20,579 nt of DNA, taken from contig JBKJSM010000120.1 of NCBI GenBank assembly GCA_046594445.1, positions 1 to 20,579 of the forward strand. Direction: 5' to 3'. The position numbers and the translations under genes are program-made. The stretch is from Gaiellasilicea sp046594445. Its GTDB lineage: Bacteria > Actinomycetota > Thermoleophilia > Gaiellales > Gaiellaceae. The notes below the pieces were generated by a model. That model saw nothing but the letters and a program-made list of their open reading frames with translations. It was not told the origin of the DNA and searched no databases. This document shows positions 8,287 to 15,359 of this stretch, one piece after another (position 1 is the stretch's first letter; every line of letters begins with the position of its first letter).

Positions 8287-8292
8287 TACAAT
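8287..8292 (+). promoter_or_regulatory. Probable -10 box upstream of the 109-aa acidic protein gene
   Basis: TACAAT matches the sigma-70 -10 consensus at five of six positions and stands out in this GC-rich DNA. It is 46 bases before the ATG at 8338, which itself has a strong GGAGG Shine-Dalgarno. The hexamer 16 bases upstream (GGTGAT, 8265-8270) is a poor -35 match. This suggests the gene is expressed independently of the diguanylate cyclase gene. Confidence 0.45.
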
Positions 8293-8337
8293 TAGAACCC
8301 CAGCAGGACGTCCCGCTCCCCACGACGGAGGACCCGT

Positions 8338-8667
8338 ATGCCAGTTGAGACTCCTTCGCTTTTCGCACGCGTCATCCAGGATCACATCGAGTTGAAGCGG
8401 CGCAACGCCGAGCTCGAGCCGGCAATGCCGATCGACGGCTATCGCATCGCGGATCCGTTCGACAACCACCCCCTTTTCAAGACCGAGGAGCAGGCGCGCC
8501 TGGAGGAGACGATGGACGGCGACGAGCCGGCCGTGCAGCTCGAGTCCGTCCCGCTCGCCTGGCCCGGCGAAGAGACCGTCGAGGCCGTAGGTGTCGCCGC
8601 CGACGACGACAGCGCCGAGAACACGAGGCTCTGGTCCAAGTCACGCGACTTCGACTGGGGCGACTAG
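8338..8667 (+). CDS. Acidic 109-aa protein, unknown function
   Basis: A 109-residue, strongly acidic soluble protein with no family I recognise. Its N-terminus (SLFARVIQDHIELKRRNAEL) is probably an amphipathic helix. The middle has DGYRIADPFDNHPLFKTEEQ. The C-terminal third is Asp/Glu-rich and ends RLWSKSRDFDWGD. No membrane segment or signal peptide. Expression signals are unusually clear for this window: TACAAT at 8287-8292 and a CGGAGG Shine-Dalgarno eight bases before the ATG, with an 86-base gap from the diguanylate cyclase stop. The stop is 26 bases from the convergent ABC transporter stop. The organised start and tail suggest a real conserved protein, but I infer no function. Confidence 0.8.
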   Translation: MPVETPSLFARVIQDHIELKRRNAELEPAMPIDGYRIADPFDNHPLFKTEEQARLEETMDGDEPAVQLESVPLAWPGEETVEAVGVAADDDSAENTRLWSKSRDFDWGD

Positions 8668-8693
8668 CGCTCTAGCGAGTCGTCGTCGCCACC

Positions 8694-10442
8694 CTAGGCG
8701 GTCGGCAACGAGTCCTCGACGAGCCGGTGGGCAAGGCGGCGGAATGCGCCCGGCTCTGCCATCAGCTCGCGCTCCGTGCCACGCTGCACGATCCGGCCGT
8801 GCTCGAGGACGAGGATCTCGTCGGCGCGCCGGACCGTCGCCAGCCGGTGGGCGATGATGATCGACGTCCGCCCGGCGAGCAACGTGTCGAAGGCGCGCTC
8901 GATCACGATCTCCGTCGGCCGGTCGATGTTCGACGTCGCCTCGTCGAGGATCAAGATGCGCGGGTCGGCGAGCAGCGCTCTCGCGATCGAGATCAGCTGG
9001 CGCTCGCCGGCCGAGAGCCCGGCGCCGCCCTCGCGGACGACGTGGTCGAGCCCGTGGTCGAGGCGCCCCGCGACGCGATCGACGCCGACGGCCGCGGCCG
9101 TCGCGCGCACCTCCTCGTCGGAGGCGTCCGGCTTTCCGAAGCGGATGTTGTCCGCGATCGTGCCGCTGAAGAGGAACGGATCCTGGAGCACGACGCCGAG
9201 CTGGCGCCGGTAGCCGACGAGCTGGACGTCTCGCAGGTCGGTTCCGTCGACGCGCACGACGCCAACGTCGGGGTCGTAAAAGCGGGCGATCAGCTTCGCG
9301 GTCGTCGTCTTGCCGCCGCCCGACTCGCCGACGAGCGCGATGCAGCCGCCGGGAGGGACCGAGATCCCGATTCCGTGCAGGACCGGATTCTCGCCGTACG
9401 CGAACGTGACGTCGATGAGCTCGACCCGGCCGTCGATGCGGCCGATCGGCCGGGCGTCCGGCCGATCGGCGATGTCGACCTCGGCGTCGAGCACCGAGCT
9501 GATCTTGTCCATCGCGGCGCTCGCCGCCTGCACCTGTCCGTACAGTTCCGACAGCTCCTGCAGCGGCTGGAAGACGAGCGCGAGCAGGCCGACCGCCGCG
9601 ATCAGCGTCCCGATCTCCATCGAGCCGGCGTTGATGAACTGGGCGCCCGCGTAGAGCACCGCGCCGGTGGCGATCGCCCCGAGCAGCTCGATCGCCGGGA
9701 AGAAGACGGAGTAGATCTTCTGGACGTGCACGTTCGAGAGGCGGTTCTCCTCGTTCAGCCCGTCGAACTCGTCCTGGAAGGCGCGCTCCCGGTTGAAGGC
9801 CTGGATCACCGCCATGCCCGCGACGGACTCGGCCAGCTGCGCGGTGACGATCGCGATCCGGGTCCGCACATCTGCCGCCGCAACGTGCGAGACGCGCTGG
9901 AACCAGCGGGTGATCACGATCCCCGGCGGGAGGATGCACAGCGCCACGAGCCCGAGCCGCCAGTCGAGCAGGAACAGCCCGCCGACCGCCGCGATGAGCG
10001 TCAACGTGTTGACGACGAGCGTCGTCAGGCCCTGATTGAGCACGTCGGAGAGCGCGTCCACGTCGCTGTTCAGCCGCGAGATGATCCAGCCGGCCTTCTG
10101 CTGGGAGAAGTAGCGGAGCGAGAGCGACGTCAAGTGTCCGAAGAGGTCGCGGCGCAGCTCGAGCACGATCCGTTGGCCGACGCTCGCGAGGCCGAGCCAG
10201 GTCAGCGTTCCGAGCACCCAGGCCGCGGCGTTGACGCCGACGTACGCGAGCACGGCGAGCAGCAGCCGGTGCTCGTCCCCGGCCCGGATCCCGTTGTTGG
10301 TCGCGTCCTCGACCAGGAGCCAGCCCGTCACCGGCGCGGCGGCAGAGAGCGCCGCCAACAACGCGATCAGCGCCATCTGGCCTTTCCGCTCCCCGGCGTA
10401 GGGGAGCAGGCGCGAGAGGCCGGTGTGCCGGCTAGGCGGCAA
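8694..10442 (-). CDS. ABC exporter half-transporter, catalytically competent subunit
   Basis: A six-helix membrane domain (about residues 20-310) fused to a nucleotide-binding domain, typical of ABCB-type exporters. Counting from the TTG at 10442 the protein has 582 residues: Walker A GESGGGKT (372-379), Q-loop Q420, signature LSAGE (476-480, deviating from LSGGQ), Walker B ILILDE with catalytic E501, and switch H532 (AHRLAT). A longer reading begins at an ATG at 10526, but this would overlap the upstream gene by 95 bases. The TTG is preferred because GGAG lies about nine bases upstream and the overlap is only 11 bases. The partner gene directly upstream lacks the catalytic Glu and switch His, so the two probably form a heterodimer. 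The substrate is unknown: drugs, lipids or peptides are all possible. Confidence 0.93.
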   Translation of the reverse strand: MPPSRHTGLSRLLPYAGERKGQMALIALLAALSAAAPVTGWLLVEDATNNGIRAGDEHRLLLAVLAYVGVNAAAWVLGTLTWLGLASVGQRIVLELRRDLFGHLTSLSLRYFSQQKAGWIISRLNSDVDALSDVLNQGLTTLVVNTLTLIAAVGGLFLLDWRLGLVALCILPPGIVITRWFQRVSHVAAADVRTRIAIVTAQLAESVAGMAVIQAFNRERAFQDEFDGLNEENRLSNVHVQKIYSVFFPAIELLGAIATGAVLYAGAQFINAGSMEIGTLIAAVGLLALVFQPLQELSELYGQVQAASAAMDKISSVLDAEVDIADRPDARPIGRIDGRVELIDVTFAYGENPVLHGIGISVPPGGCIALVGESGGGKTTTAKLIARFYDPDVGVVRVDGTDLRDVQLVGYRRQLGVVLQDPFLFSGTIADNIRFGKPDASDEEVRATAAAVGVDRVAGRLDHGLDHVVREGGAGLSAGERQLISIARALLADPRILILDEATSNIDRPTEIVIERAFDTLLAGRTSIIIAHRLATVRRADEILVLEHGRIVQRGTERELMAEPGAFRRLAHRLVEDSLPTA

Positions 10443-12189
10443 CGGACTCGTCTCCGAAGAGCGCTGCGAAGAGGCCGCCCGCAGCGAGGAGCGCCTGCGG
10501 CCGGCCCTGCTCGACGACGCGTCCATCGTCGATCACGATGGCGCGGTCGGCGACGCCGATCGTCGACAGGCGCTGCGTCGCGACGAACACCGTCCGCCCC
10601 GCCACCGCGGGACGCAGGTTCTCGACGAGCAGCCGCTCGGTCTCGGTGTCCACCGCCGACATCGGGTCGTCGAGGACGAGCACGCGTGCGCCGGCGAGCA
10701 GGGCCCGGGCGAGGGCGACCCGCTGCCGCTGGCCTCCCGAGAGGTTGACGCCGCGCTCGCCGATCAGCGTGTCGTAGCCGTGGGGCAGGTCGTCGACGAA
10801 GGTGGCAACGCCCGCGGCGTGACAGGCGGCCAGCACTTCCTCCCAGTCCGCGTCCGGCCGGGCGGAGAGCAGGTTCTCGCGGAGCAGCACCGAGAAAAGG
10901 ACGGGCTTCTGCGTCACGATCGCCACTGCCCGTCGCAGCTCCGCGACCGGGACGTCTCGCGTGTCGACTCCGCCAACGAGCACACGGCCGCCGGTCGGAT
11001 CGTAGAAGCGCGGCAGCAAGTTGAGCAGGGTCGTCTTGCCCGACCCCGTCGGCCCGCAGACGGCGACGATCTCGCCCGGCGCGACGTCGAGATCGAGCCC
11101 ACGCAGGACCTCGTGCTCGGCGCCGTACGCGAACCGCACGTTCTCGAAGCGCACGCGCAGCGGGCCTTCCGGGAGGGACTTGGGCTCCGTCGGCTCGGGC
11201 AGCGGCTCGATCCCGTCCAGCCAGGCGTAGCTCCGGCCGGCCGAGGCGACGGCCCGCTGCCCGAGGTTGATGATCCAGCCGAGCGCCTCCAGCGGCCACA
11301 CGAGCTGGAGTAGCAGCGTGATGAAGAGCATGAACTCGCCGATCGTCAACGCGCCCGCGATCACCTCGCGTCCGCCGAAGAAGAGCACCGCGGCGATCCC
11401 GAGCGACGGCAGGAAGAGGAGGCCGGGCAGGAAGTAGGCCTCCACCGACGCCGCCCGCATCGTCTCGTGGCGCACCGCCTCGGCGCGACCGAGGAACCGC
11501 GTGCGGACGTCGTCCTCCCGCCCGAAGGCCTGCACCATCTCGATCCCGACGACGGCCTCGTCGGTGGCCTCGGCGAGATGCCCCTTCTTGGCCTGCACCA
11601 GTTTCGAGATCGGGAAGAGCCTGTGCGCGAAGACCCACGTGAGGACTGCGATGGCCGGCATCGCGAGGGCGGAGTAGAGCGCGAGGCGGGCGTTCACGGT
11701 GACGAGCACGATCCCGGCGCCGACGATCATCATCGCGCTCTGAATCCCCTGGACGACGCCCCAGCCGATGAAGTAGCGCACGGGATAGATGTCGTTCGTG
11801 GCGCGCGAGATCACCTCGCCGGTCGCGTGCCGGTCGAAGAACGCGCGCGGGTAGCGCAGGTAGGCGTGGTAGAGCATCCCGCGGAGCCGCGCTTCGACGG
11901 CGATCCCGACGCGCGCGGTCGCGAAGCGGCGGGAGAAGTTGACCCCGAACCGGAACGTGGCCAGGACGACGATCGCGCCCAGGTACGGCAGCAGCCGCCC
12001 GTCGTGCGGGCCGACGATCGCCTCGTCGACCACGCGCTTGATCAGCAACGGGATCGCGAGCGAGAGCGCGGTGAACGCGAGCGCGAACGCGAGCCCCACC
12101 GCGACCAGGCGCCGCTGCTCCCACCAGAGCGGGAAGAGCCGGCGCAGGGTCGGCCAGAGGCTGAGATCTGGGGGATCGACGTGGTTCAT
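10432..12189 (-). CDS. ABC exporter half-transporter, degenerate-site subunit
   Basis: A 585-residue half-transporter: membrane domain with six helices (about 25-315), then a nucleotide-binding domain. Walker A GPTGSGKT (379-386), Q427 and a perfect LSGGQ (483-487) are present. The residue after the Walker B Asp is D508 (VLVLDDP) where Glu is the general base, and the switch-loop His is Gln (Q539 in ATQRLST). These two exchanges mark the non-hydrolysing site of heterodimeric exporters such as TM287/288, LmrCD and BmrCD. The partner encoded just downstream has Glu and His but a deviant signature, which fits complementary roles. It is the first gene of the pair; the ATG at 12189 lies in a 113-base region shared with the divergent RHH regulator gene. 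TACGGT (12205 to 12200) is a weak -10 candidate. Confidence 0.94.
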   Translation of the reverse strand: MNHVDPPDLSLWPTLRRLFPLWWEQRRLVAVGLAFALAFTALSLAIPLLIKRVVDEAIVGPHDGRLLPYLGAIVVLATFRFGVNFSRRFATARVGIAVEARLRGMLYHAYLRYPRAFFDRHATGEVISRATNDIYPVRYFIGWGVVQGIQSAMMIVGAGIVLVTVNARLALYSALAMPAIAVLTWVFAHRLFPISKLVQAKKGHLAEATDEAVVGIEMVQAFGREDDVRTRFLGRAEAVRHETMRAASVEAYFLPGLLFLPSLGIAAVLFFGGREVIAGALTIGEFMLFITLLLQLVWPLEALGWIINLGQRAVASAGRSYAWLDGIEPLPEPTEPKSLPEGPLRVRFENVRFAYGAEHEVLRGLDLDVAPGEIVAVCGPTGSGKTTLLNLLPRFYDPTGGRVLVGGVDTRDVPVAELRRAVAIVTQKPVLFSVLLRENLLSARPDADWEEVLAACHAAGVATFVDDLPHGYDTLIGERGVNLSGGQRQRVALARALLAGARVLVLDDPMSAVDTETERLLVENLRPAVAGRTVFVATQRLSTIGVADRAIVIDDGRVVEQGRPQALLAAGGLFAALFGDESVAA

Positions 12190-12267
12190 ACGGCCGTTGA
12201 CCGTAGCAGTGGCCTAGGATCTCGCCGCCGTGACTGTGCCTTGACGCTAAATGACAGCACGCCTGAT

Positions 12268-12296
12268 TTGACACGACATCAGAATGATGTCATAGT
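12268..12296 (+). promoter_or_regulatory. Promoter with inverted-repeat operator in its spacer, for the RHH regulator gene
   Basis: TTGACA (12268-12273, perfect -35) and CATAGT (12291-12296, -10 with four of six matches) are separated by exactly 17 bases. The -10 ends six bases before the ATG at 12303, so transcription should begin at or next to the start codon (leaderless). The perfect inverted repeat GACATCA-GAA-TGATGTC (12275-12291) fills the space between the two boxes. A repressor bound there would block RNA polymerase. The encoded ribbon-helix-helix protein is the obvious candidate, giving autoregulation. TGACA also occurs at 12252-12256 and 12269-12273, and as TGTCA at 12288-12292, so extra half-sites are possible. 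Confidence 0.7.
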
Positions 12297-12302
12297 GCCC
12301 TC

Positions 12303-12764
12303 ATGCAGATGGCACATCACATCCACGCGATCCAGGAAGACCTCGCCGCGGCGGCATCGATCGCCGGCGACGAGGCCACCGTGGAGGCCGGCCGCCGGCT
12401 CACCCAGGCGCTCGGTTCCGCGCTCCAGCTCCGTCTGCTCGACGTCGTCAGCGAGGCGGCGCTCGCCCTCTCGGGCTCGGTGCCCGGGCGGATCGAGGTT
12501 CGCCTCTCCGGCCGCGACCCGGAGCTCGTCTACATCGAGGACGAGGAGCCGGAGCCCGCGCACGCCGCGGGAGCCGACGACTCCTTCTCCGCCCGCATCA
12601 CCCTGCGCCTGCCCGAGGGGCTGAAGGCGCAGCTCGAGGTGGCCGCGAATCTCGAGGGCACCTCCGTCAACACGTGGATCGTGCGCGCGCTCCAGCGCGG
12701 GCTCGAGCCCCGTACCCGTTCAGTTCGCACCGGCCGGCGTCTGTCCGGCTACGCGGACAGCTAG
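12303..12764 (+). CDS. Ribbon-helix-helix (Arc/CopG/HicB-like) regulator
   Basis: A 153-residue protein with a C-terminal ribbon-helix-helix fold at about 95-135: strand FSARITLRL, helix PEGLKAQLEVAANLEG, turn, then helix SVNTWIVRALQRGL. Such domains dimerise and insert a two-stranded sheet into the DNA major groove, usually at inverted repeats. The N-terminal 80 residues are helical then strand-rich (GRIEVRLSGRDPELVYIED) and may be a sensing or partner-binding domain; I do not recognise it. An acidic linker (EDEEPEPAHAAGADD) joins the two. It heads an operon with a DUF4097 protein and an MFS exporter, and its own promoter contains an inverted repeat. HicB-like antitoxins share this C-terminal fold, but no toxin gene is adjacent, so a plain regulator is more likely. 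Confidence 0.85.
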   Translation: MQMAHHIHAIQEDLAAAASIAGDEATVEAGRRLTQALGSALQLRLLDVVSEAALALSGSVPGRIEVRLSGRDPELVYIEDEEPEPAHAAGADDSFSARITLRLPEGLKAQLEVAANLEGTSVNTWIVRALQRGLEPRTRSVRTGRRLSGYADS

Positions 12765-12777
12765 CAGAGGAGAGCAC

Positions 12778-12909
12778 ATGTCCCGCCGCCTTCATCCGTT
12801 CCCGTGTGGCGCTGTCGTTCTACTGGTGCCCGACTTCTGCAATCCCGTCTACGACGAGCGCGTCGTGAGGCCTGCGGGCCGGGAGGGATACCGCCGTGTA
12901 CGCGTTTGA
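12778..12909 (+). CDS. Possible 43-aa ORF or leader peptide before the DUF4097 gene
   Basis: An ATG at 12778 follows an excellent Shine-Dalgarno (AGAGGAGAG, five bases or so upstream), better than that of most genes here. The reading frame is only 43 codons: it starts MSRRLHPFPCGAVVLLVPDF and ends GYRRVRV at TGA 12907-12909. It overlaps the GTG start of the DUF4097 gene by 14 bases, so it could couple translation of that gene to the regulator upstream. It may equally be a decayed remnant of a longer N-terminus. I recognise no family and the composition is unremarkable, so I hold this loosely. Confidence 0.35.
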   Translation: MSRRLHPFPCGAVVLLVPDFCNPVYDERVVRPAGREGYRRVRV

Positions 12910-13726
12910 CACCCCCGCAGCCCCGCGGCTGCGCATCAAGAACGCCTCCGGCCTGATCTCCGTCGACCCTAGCGAGACCGGCCGGACGACCGTGGAGCTC
13001 GAGGCGCTCCGCGACGACGACGCCACGCGCGAGGCGATCGAGCGCGCCACGGTCGAGCAAAGTGGCAACGAGATCACGATCGAGATCGGCACCGGCGGCA
13101 AAGGGTTTGGCGTCGGTCCTGCGTGGATCTCCTTCGGCCGCACGCCACAGGTCGGCATCAGGATCCGCTGCCCCGAGGGAGCAGACCTCGACTGCACGAC
13201 CGCCTCGGCCGATTTGGCCGCCACCGGCCGGCTGGGGCAGGTGGAGCTGAAGACCGCCTCCGGCGACACCACGGTCGAGAGCGTGGCGAGCCTGCGCGTT
13301 CAGTCAGCGAGCGGCGACGTCCGCGCGGTCACCGTCGACGGCGAGGCCCGGCTGCAGACCGTCTCCGGCGACGTTCGCGTCCGAACGGTCATCGGCGCGG
13401 CCTCGGCCACGCTCGTCTCCGGCGACCTGGCTGTCGACGACGCCCAGAGTGACCTGACCGCCAGGACTGTCTCCGGCGACCAGCGCATCGGCGCGATCCA
13501 GCAGGGCACGATCAAGCTCCAGTCCCTCTCCGGCGACGTGCGGATCGGCGTCCGTTCCGGCACCCGGCTCCGCATCGACGCCAATTCGACGAGCGGCGAC
13601 GTCAGCTCCGAGCTCGACGTGAAGGACGCGCCGTCCGAGACGCCGAGCACGCGCGAGGCGCACCTCGATGTCAAGACGGTCAGCGGCGACATCGAGATCA
13701 CACGGGCCGCTCCCATCGCCGTCTGA
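12896..13726 (+). CDS. DUF4097-type beta-solenoid repeat protein
   Basis: A 276-residue protein whose C-terminal two thirds is a right-handed beta-solenoid-like repeat. Ser-Gly-Asp recurs at 122, 139, 157, 175, 193, 212, 233 and 263, with a degenerate SAD at 104, so most steps are 17-19 residues. This is the hallmark of the DUF4097 (putative adhesin) family. The N-terminal part (to about 95) is strand-rich and contains RLRIKNASGLISV, typical of the family start. No signal peptide or membrane helix is seen, so it is probably cytoplasmic. The GTG at 12896 has GGAGGG nine bases upstream. Its TGA overlaps the MFS gene's ATG by one base (TGATG), so the two are translated together. The role is unknown; a scaffold or sensor partner of the RHH protein is inferred from recurrent neighbourhood, not shown. 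Confidence 0.88.
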   Translation: MYAFDTPAAPRLRIKNASGLISVDPSETGRTTVELEALRDDDATREAIERATVEQSGNEITIEIGTGGKGFGVGPAWISFGRTPQVGIRIRCPEGADLDCTTASADLAATGRLGQVELKTASGDTTVESVASLRVQSASGDVRAVTVDGEARLQTVSGDVRVRTVIGAASATLVSGDLAVDDAQSDLTARTVSGDQRIGAIQQGTIKLQSLSGDVRIGVRSGTRLRIDANSTSGDVSSELDVKDAPSETPSTREAHLDVKTVSGDIEITRAAPIAV

Positions 13727-14997
13727 TGCGGCGGCCGGGAGGACTGTGGCGGCACCGCGACTTCCGGGCTTTTTGGGCCGCTGAGACGATCAGCCAGTTC
13801 GGCTCCCAGGTCACGTTCCTGGCACTGCCGCTCGTTGCGATCCTCTCCCTCTCGGAGAGCACGTTCCGGGTCGCGCTGCTGACCAGCGTCGAGTTCCTGC
13901 CGTTCCTCCTCTTCACCCTGCCCGCAGGAGTCTGGGTCGACCGGCTGCGGCGGCGGCCGATCCTGATCCTCGGCAACCTCGTCCGCGCTGTTGCACTGCT
14001 GACGGTGCCGGTCGCTCACTGGGCAGGCGCGTTGACGATCTGGCAGCTCTACGCGGTCGGCTTCGTCGTCGGCGTCGGCACGGTCTTCTTCGACGTCGCG
14101 TACCAGTCGTACCTCCCGTCGCTCGTCGGACGCGAGCAGATCGTGGAAGGGAACGCGAAGCTCGAAACGAGCCGATCTGCCGCTCAGGTCGGCGGTCCGG
14201 GGTTTGCGGGGGTGCTCGTCTCGGCCCTGACCGCCCCGGTCGCAATCCTCGCCGACGCCGTCAGCTTCCTCGTCTCGGCACTCCTCCTCGGCGTGATCCG
14301 GACCGAGGAGTCGCTGCCGGCGCGCGAGGAGCGCAGGCCGCTGCGAGCGGAGCTGCTCGAAGGCTTGCGCTATGTGCTCGGCCACCCGTTTCAGCGCGGC
14401 CTTGTTGCCGCCGTCGCAATCTCCAACTTCTTCGGGCAGCTCCTCTTCTCGATTCTGCTCGTGTACGCCGTACGTGAGCTCGGGCTGAGCGCAGCGACGA
14501 TCGGCGTCGTCTTCTCGCTCGGGAGCGTCGGCACGCTGATCGCGGCGGTGACCGCGCGTCGCATCAGCGACCGGCTGGGCGTGGGCAGGACGATCGTGGT
14601 CGCGGCGCTCCTCTTCGGGCCGGCGACGATGCTGATCGCCGTCGCGCCGAAGGATCTCGCGATCCCGTTCATCGTCGCCAGCACGTTCGTGCTCGGCTTC
14701 GGCGCAATCCTCTTCAACATCACCGGCATCAGCCTGATCCAGGCGATCACGCCCGACCGCATGCTCGGACGTGCCAACGCATCGCGCCGCTTCGTGGTGT
14801 GGGGCGTGATCCCGTTCGGGGGCCTCGCCGGCGGGGCGCTCGGGTCTGCGATCGGGCTACGGGAGACGATCGTCGTCGGCGCAGTCGGGGGCGTGCTCGC
14901 CGTGATCCCGATCCTCCTTTCGCCGATCCGGTCGGTCGGGCGGATGTCGGAGCTCGAGGATCAGCTCTCGCCGATCGCGTCCGCCAGCAGCGCGTAG
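13726..14997 (+). CDS. MFS transporter, EntS/MFS_3-like exporter
   Basis: A 423-residue membrane protein with the repeated hydrophobic segments of a 10-12-helix major facilitator. The N-terminus (LWRHRDFRAFWAAETISQFG) and the loop after helix 2 (PAGVWVDRLRRRPILILG) are characteristic of the EntS/MFS_3 exporter group. FFDVAYQSYLPSLVGREQIV in the fourth/fifth helix region is also typical. The central loop (about 190-215) is charged. The start ATG overlaps the DUF4097 stop by one base, making it the last gene of the RHH/DUF4097 operon, so its expression is probably controlled by that regulator. The substrate is not predictable; siderophores, macrolides and other hydrophobic compounds are known for relatives. 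Its 3' end overlaps a convergent gene by 37 bases. Confidence 0.92.
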   Translation: MRRPGGLWRHRDFRAFWAAETISQFGSQVTFLALPLVAILSLSESTFRVALLTSVEFLPFLLFTLPAGVWVDRLRRRPILILGNLVRAVALLTVPVAHWAGALTIWQLYAVGFVVGVGTVFFDVAYQSYLPSLVGREQIVEGNAKLETSRSAAQVGGPGFAGVLVSALTAPVAILADAVSFLVSALLLGVIRTEESLPAREERRPLRAELLEGLRYVLGHPFQRGLVAAVAISNFFGQLLFSILLVYAVRELGLSAATIGVVFSLGSVGTLIAAVTARRISDRLGVGRTIVVAALLFGPATMLIAVAPKDLAIPFIVASTFVLGFGAILFNITGISLIQAITPDRMLGRANASRRFVVWGVIPFGGLAGGALGSAIGLRETIVVGAVGGVLAVIPILLSPIRSVGRMSELEDQLSPIASASSA

Positions 14998-15341
14998 GCG
15001 AAGCACTGCCACGCCAGGTCCGGCTGCGAGCGCAGCCGTGCGAGCCCGTCGCTCACCGCCGCCAACCCCTCCGAAGCGGCGGTGAGCCGGGCGAGCCCGT
15101 CCTCGAGCTGGTCGCGCGCCCCCTCAACGTCGAGGTCGGCCGCGACCGCCGAGACGGCCCGGTCGTCCAGCTCAAGCTCCCGCCTCGGGTCGCCGCCCGT
15201 CGCGAGCAGTAGCTCCGCGCGGCGCAGGGTGGCGCGCTGCTCCTCTTCGTCGAGCTCGACTTCCTGGCCGGCGAGCCACGCGAGGCCAAGTAACAGACTG
15301 TTACTTGGCCCCGCTTCGAGCACCTCCAACGCCGTACGCAT
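14961..15341 (-). CDS. Helical 126-aa protein, unknown function
   Basis: A 126-residue, acidic, probably all-helical soluble protein: MRTALEVLEAGPSNSLLLGL at the start, EVELDEEEQRATLRRAELLL in the middle, and DGLARLRSQPDLAWQCFAYA near the end. No family is recognised. The start at 15341 is 18 bases after the stop of the secreted hydrolase gene on the same strand, so it may end that transcript. TAGGCT (15353 to 15348) also lies exactly six bases before the ATG, so it could have its own leaderless promoter. Its first codons contain a perfect 27-bp palindrome. The last 37 bases overlap the end of the convergent MFS gene. Confidence 0.68.
   Translation of the reverse strand: MRTALEVLEAGPSNSLLLGLAWLAGQEVELDEEEQRATLRRAELLLATGGDPRRELELDDRAVSAVAADLDVEGARDQLEDGLARLTAASEGLAAVSDGLARLRSQPDLAWQCFAYALLADAIGES
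15284..15310. repeat. Perfect 27-bp palindrome inside coding sequence
   Basis: Arms GGCCAAGTAACAG and CTGTTACTTGGCC are exact reverse complements of 13 bases around a single central base at 15297. It lies at codons 11-19 of the 126-aa gene and 50-76 bases after the hydrolase stop. No T-run follows on either strand, so an ordinary intrinsic terminator is unlikely. It could be an operator for a dimeric repressor, or a cruciform/hairpin affecting translation of the small gene. The AT-rich core (GTAACAG) differs from the local GC-rich codon use. Confidence 0.85.
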
Positions 15342-15359
15342 GCGGCGAGCCTACGGTTG

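Noticed and set aside
10443..10526. ATG start at 10526 for the second ABC subunit
   Set aside because: Would overlap the upstream gene by 95 bases and adds a Ser/Arg-rich stretch; the TTG at 10442 with GGAG fits better.
8727..10748. 673-codon plus-strand ORF across the ABC transporter genes
   Set aside because: Low-complexity Arg/Asp-rich translation opposite two complete, motif-bearing transporters.
12241..12269. Second promoter TTGACG (12241) for the RHH gene
   Set aside because: The hexamer 17 bases downstream (TGATTT) is a poor -10; the TTGACA/CATAGT pair is clearly better.
12303..12764. HicB antitoxin of a toxin-antitoxin pair
   Set aside because: No small toxin-like ORF adjacent; the neighbours are a DUF4097 protein and an exporter.
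15284..15310. Palindrome as intrinsic terminator of the hydrolase gene
   Set aside because: No T-run follows on either strand and it lies inside a plausible coding sequence.
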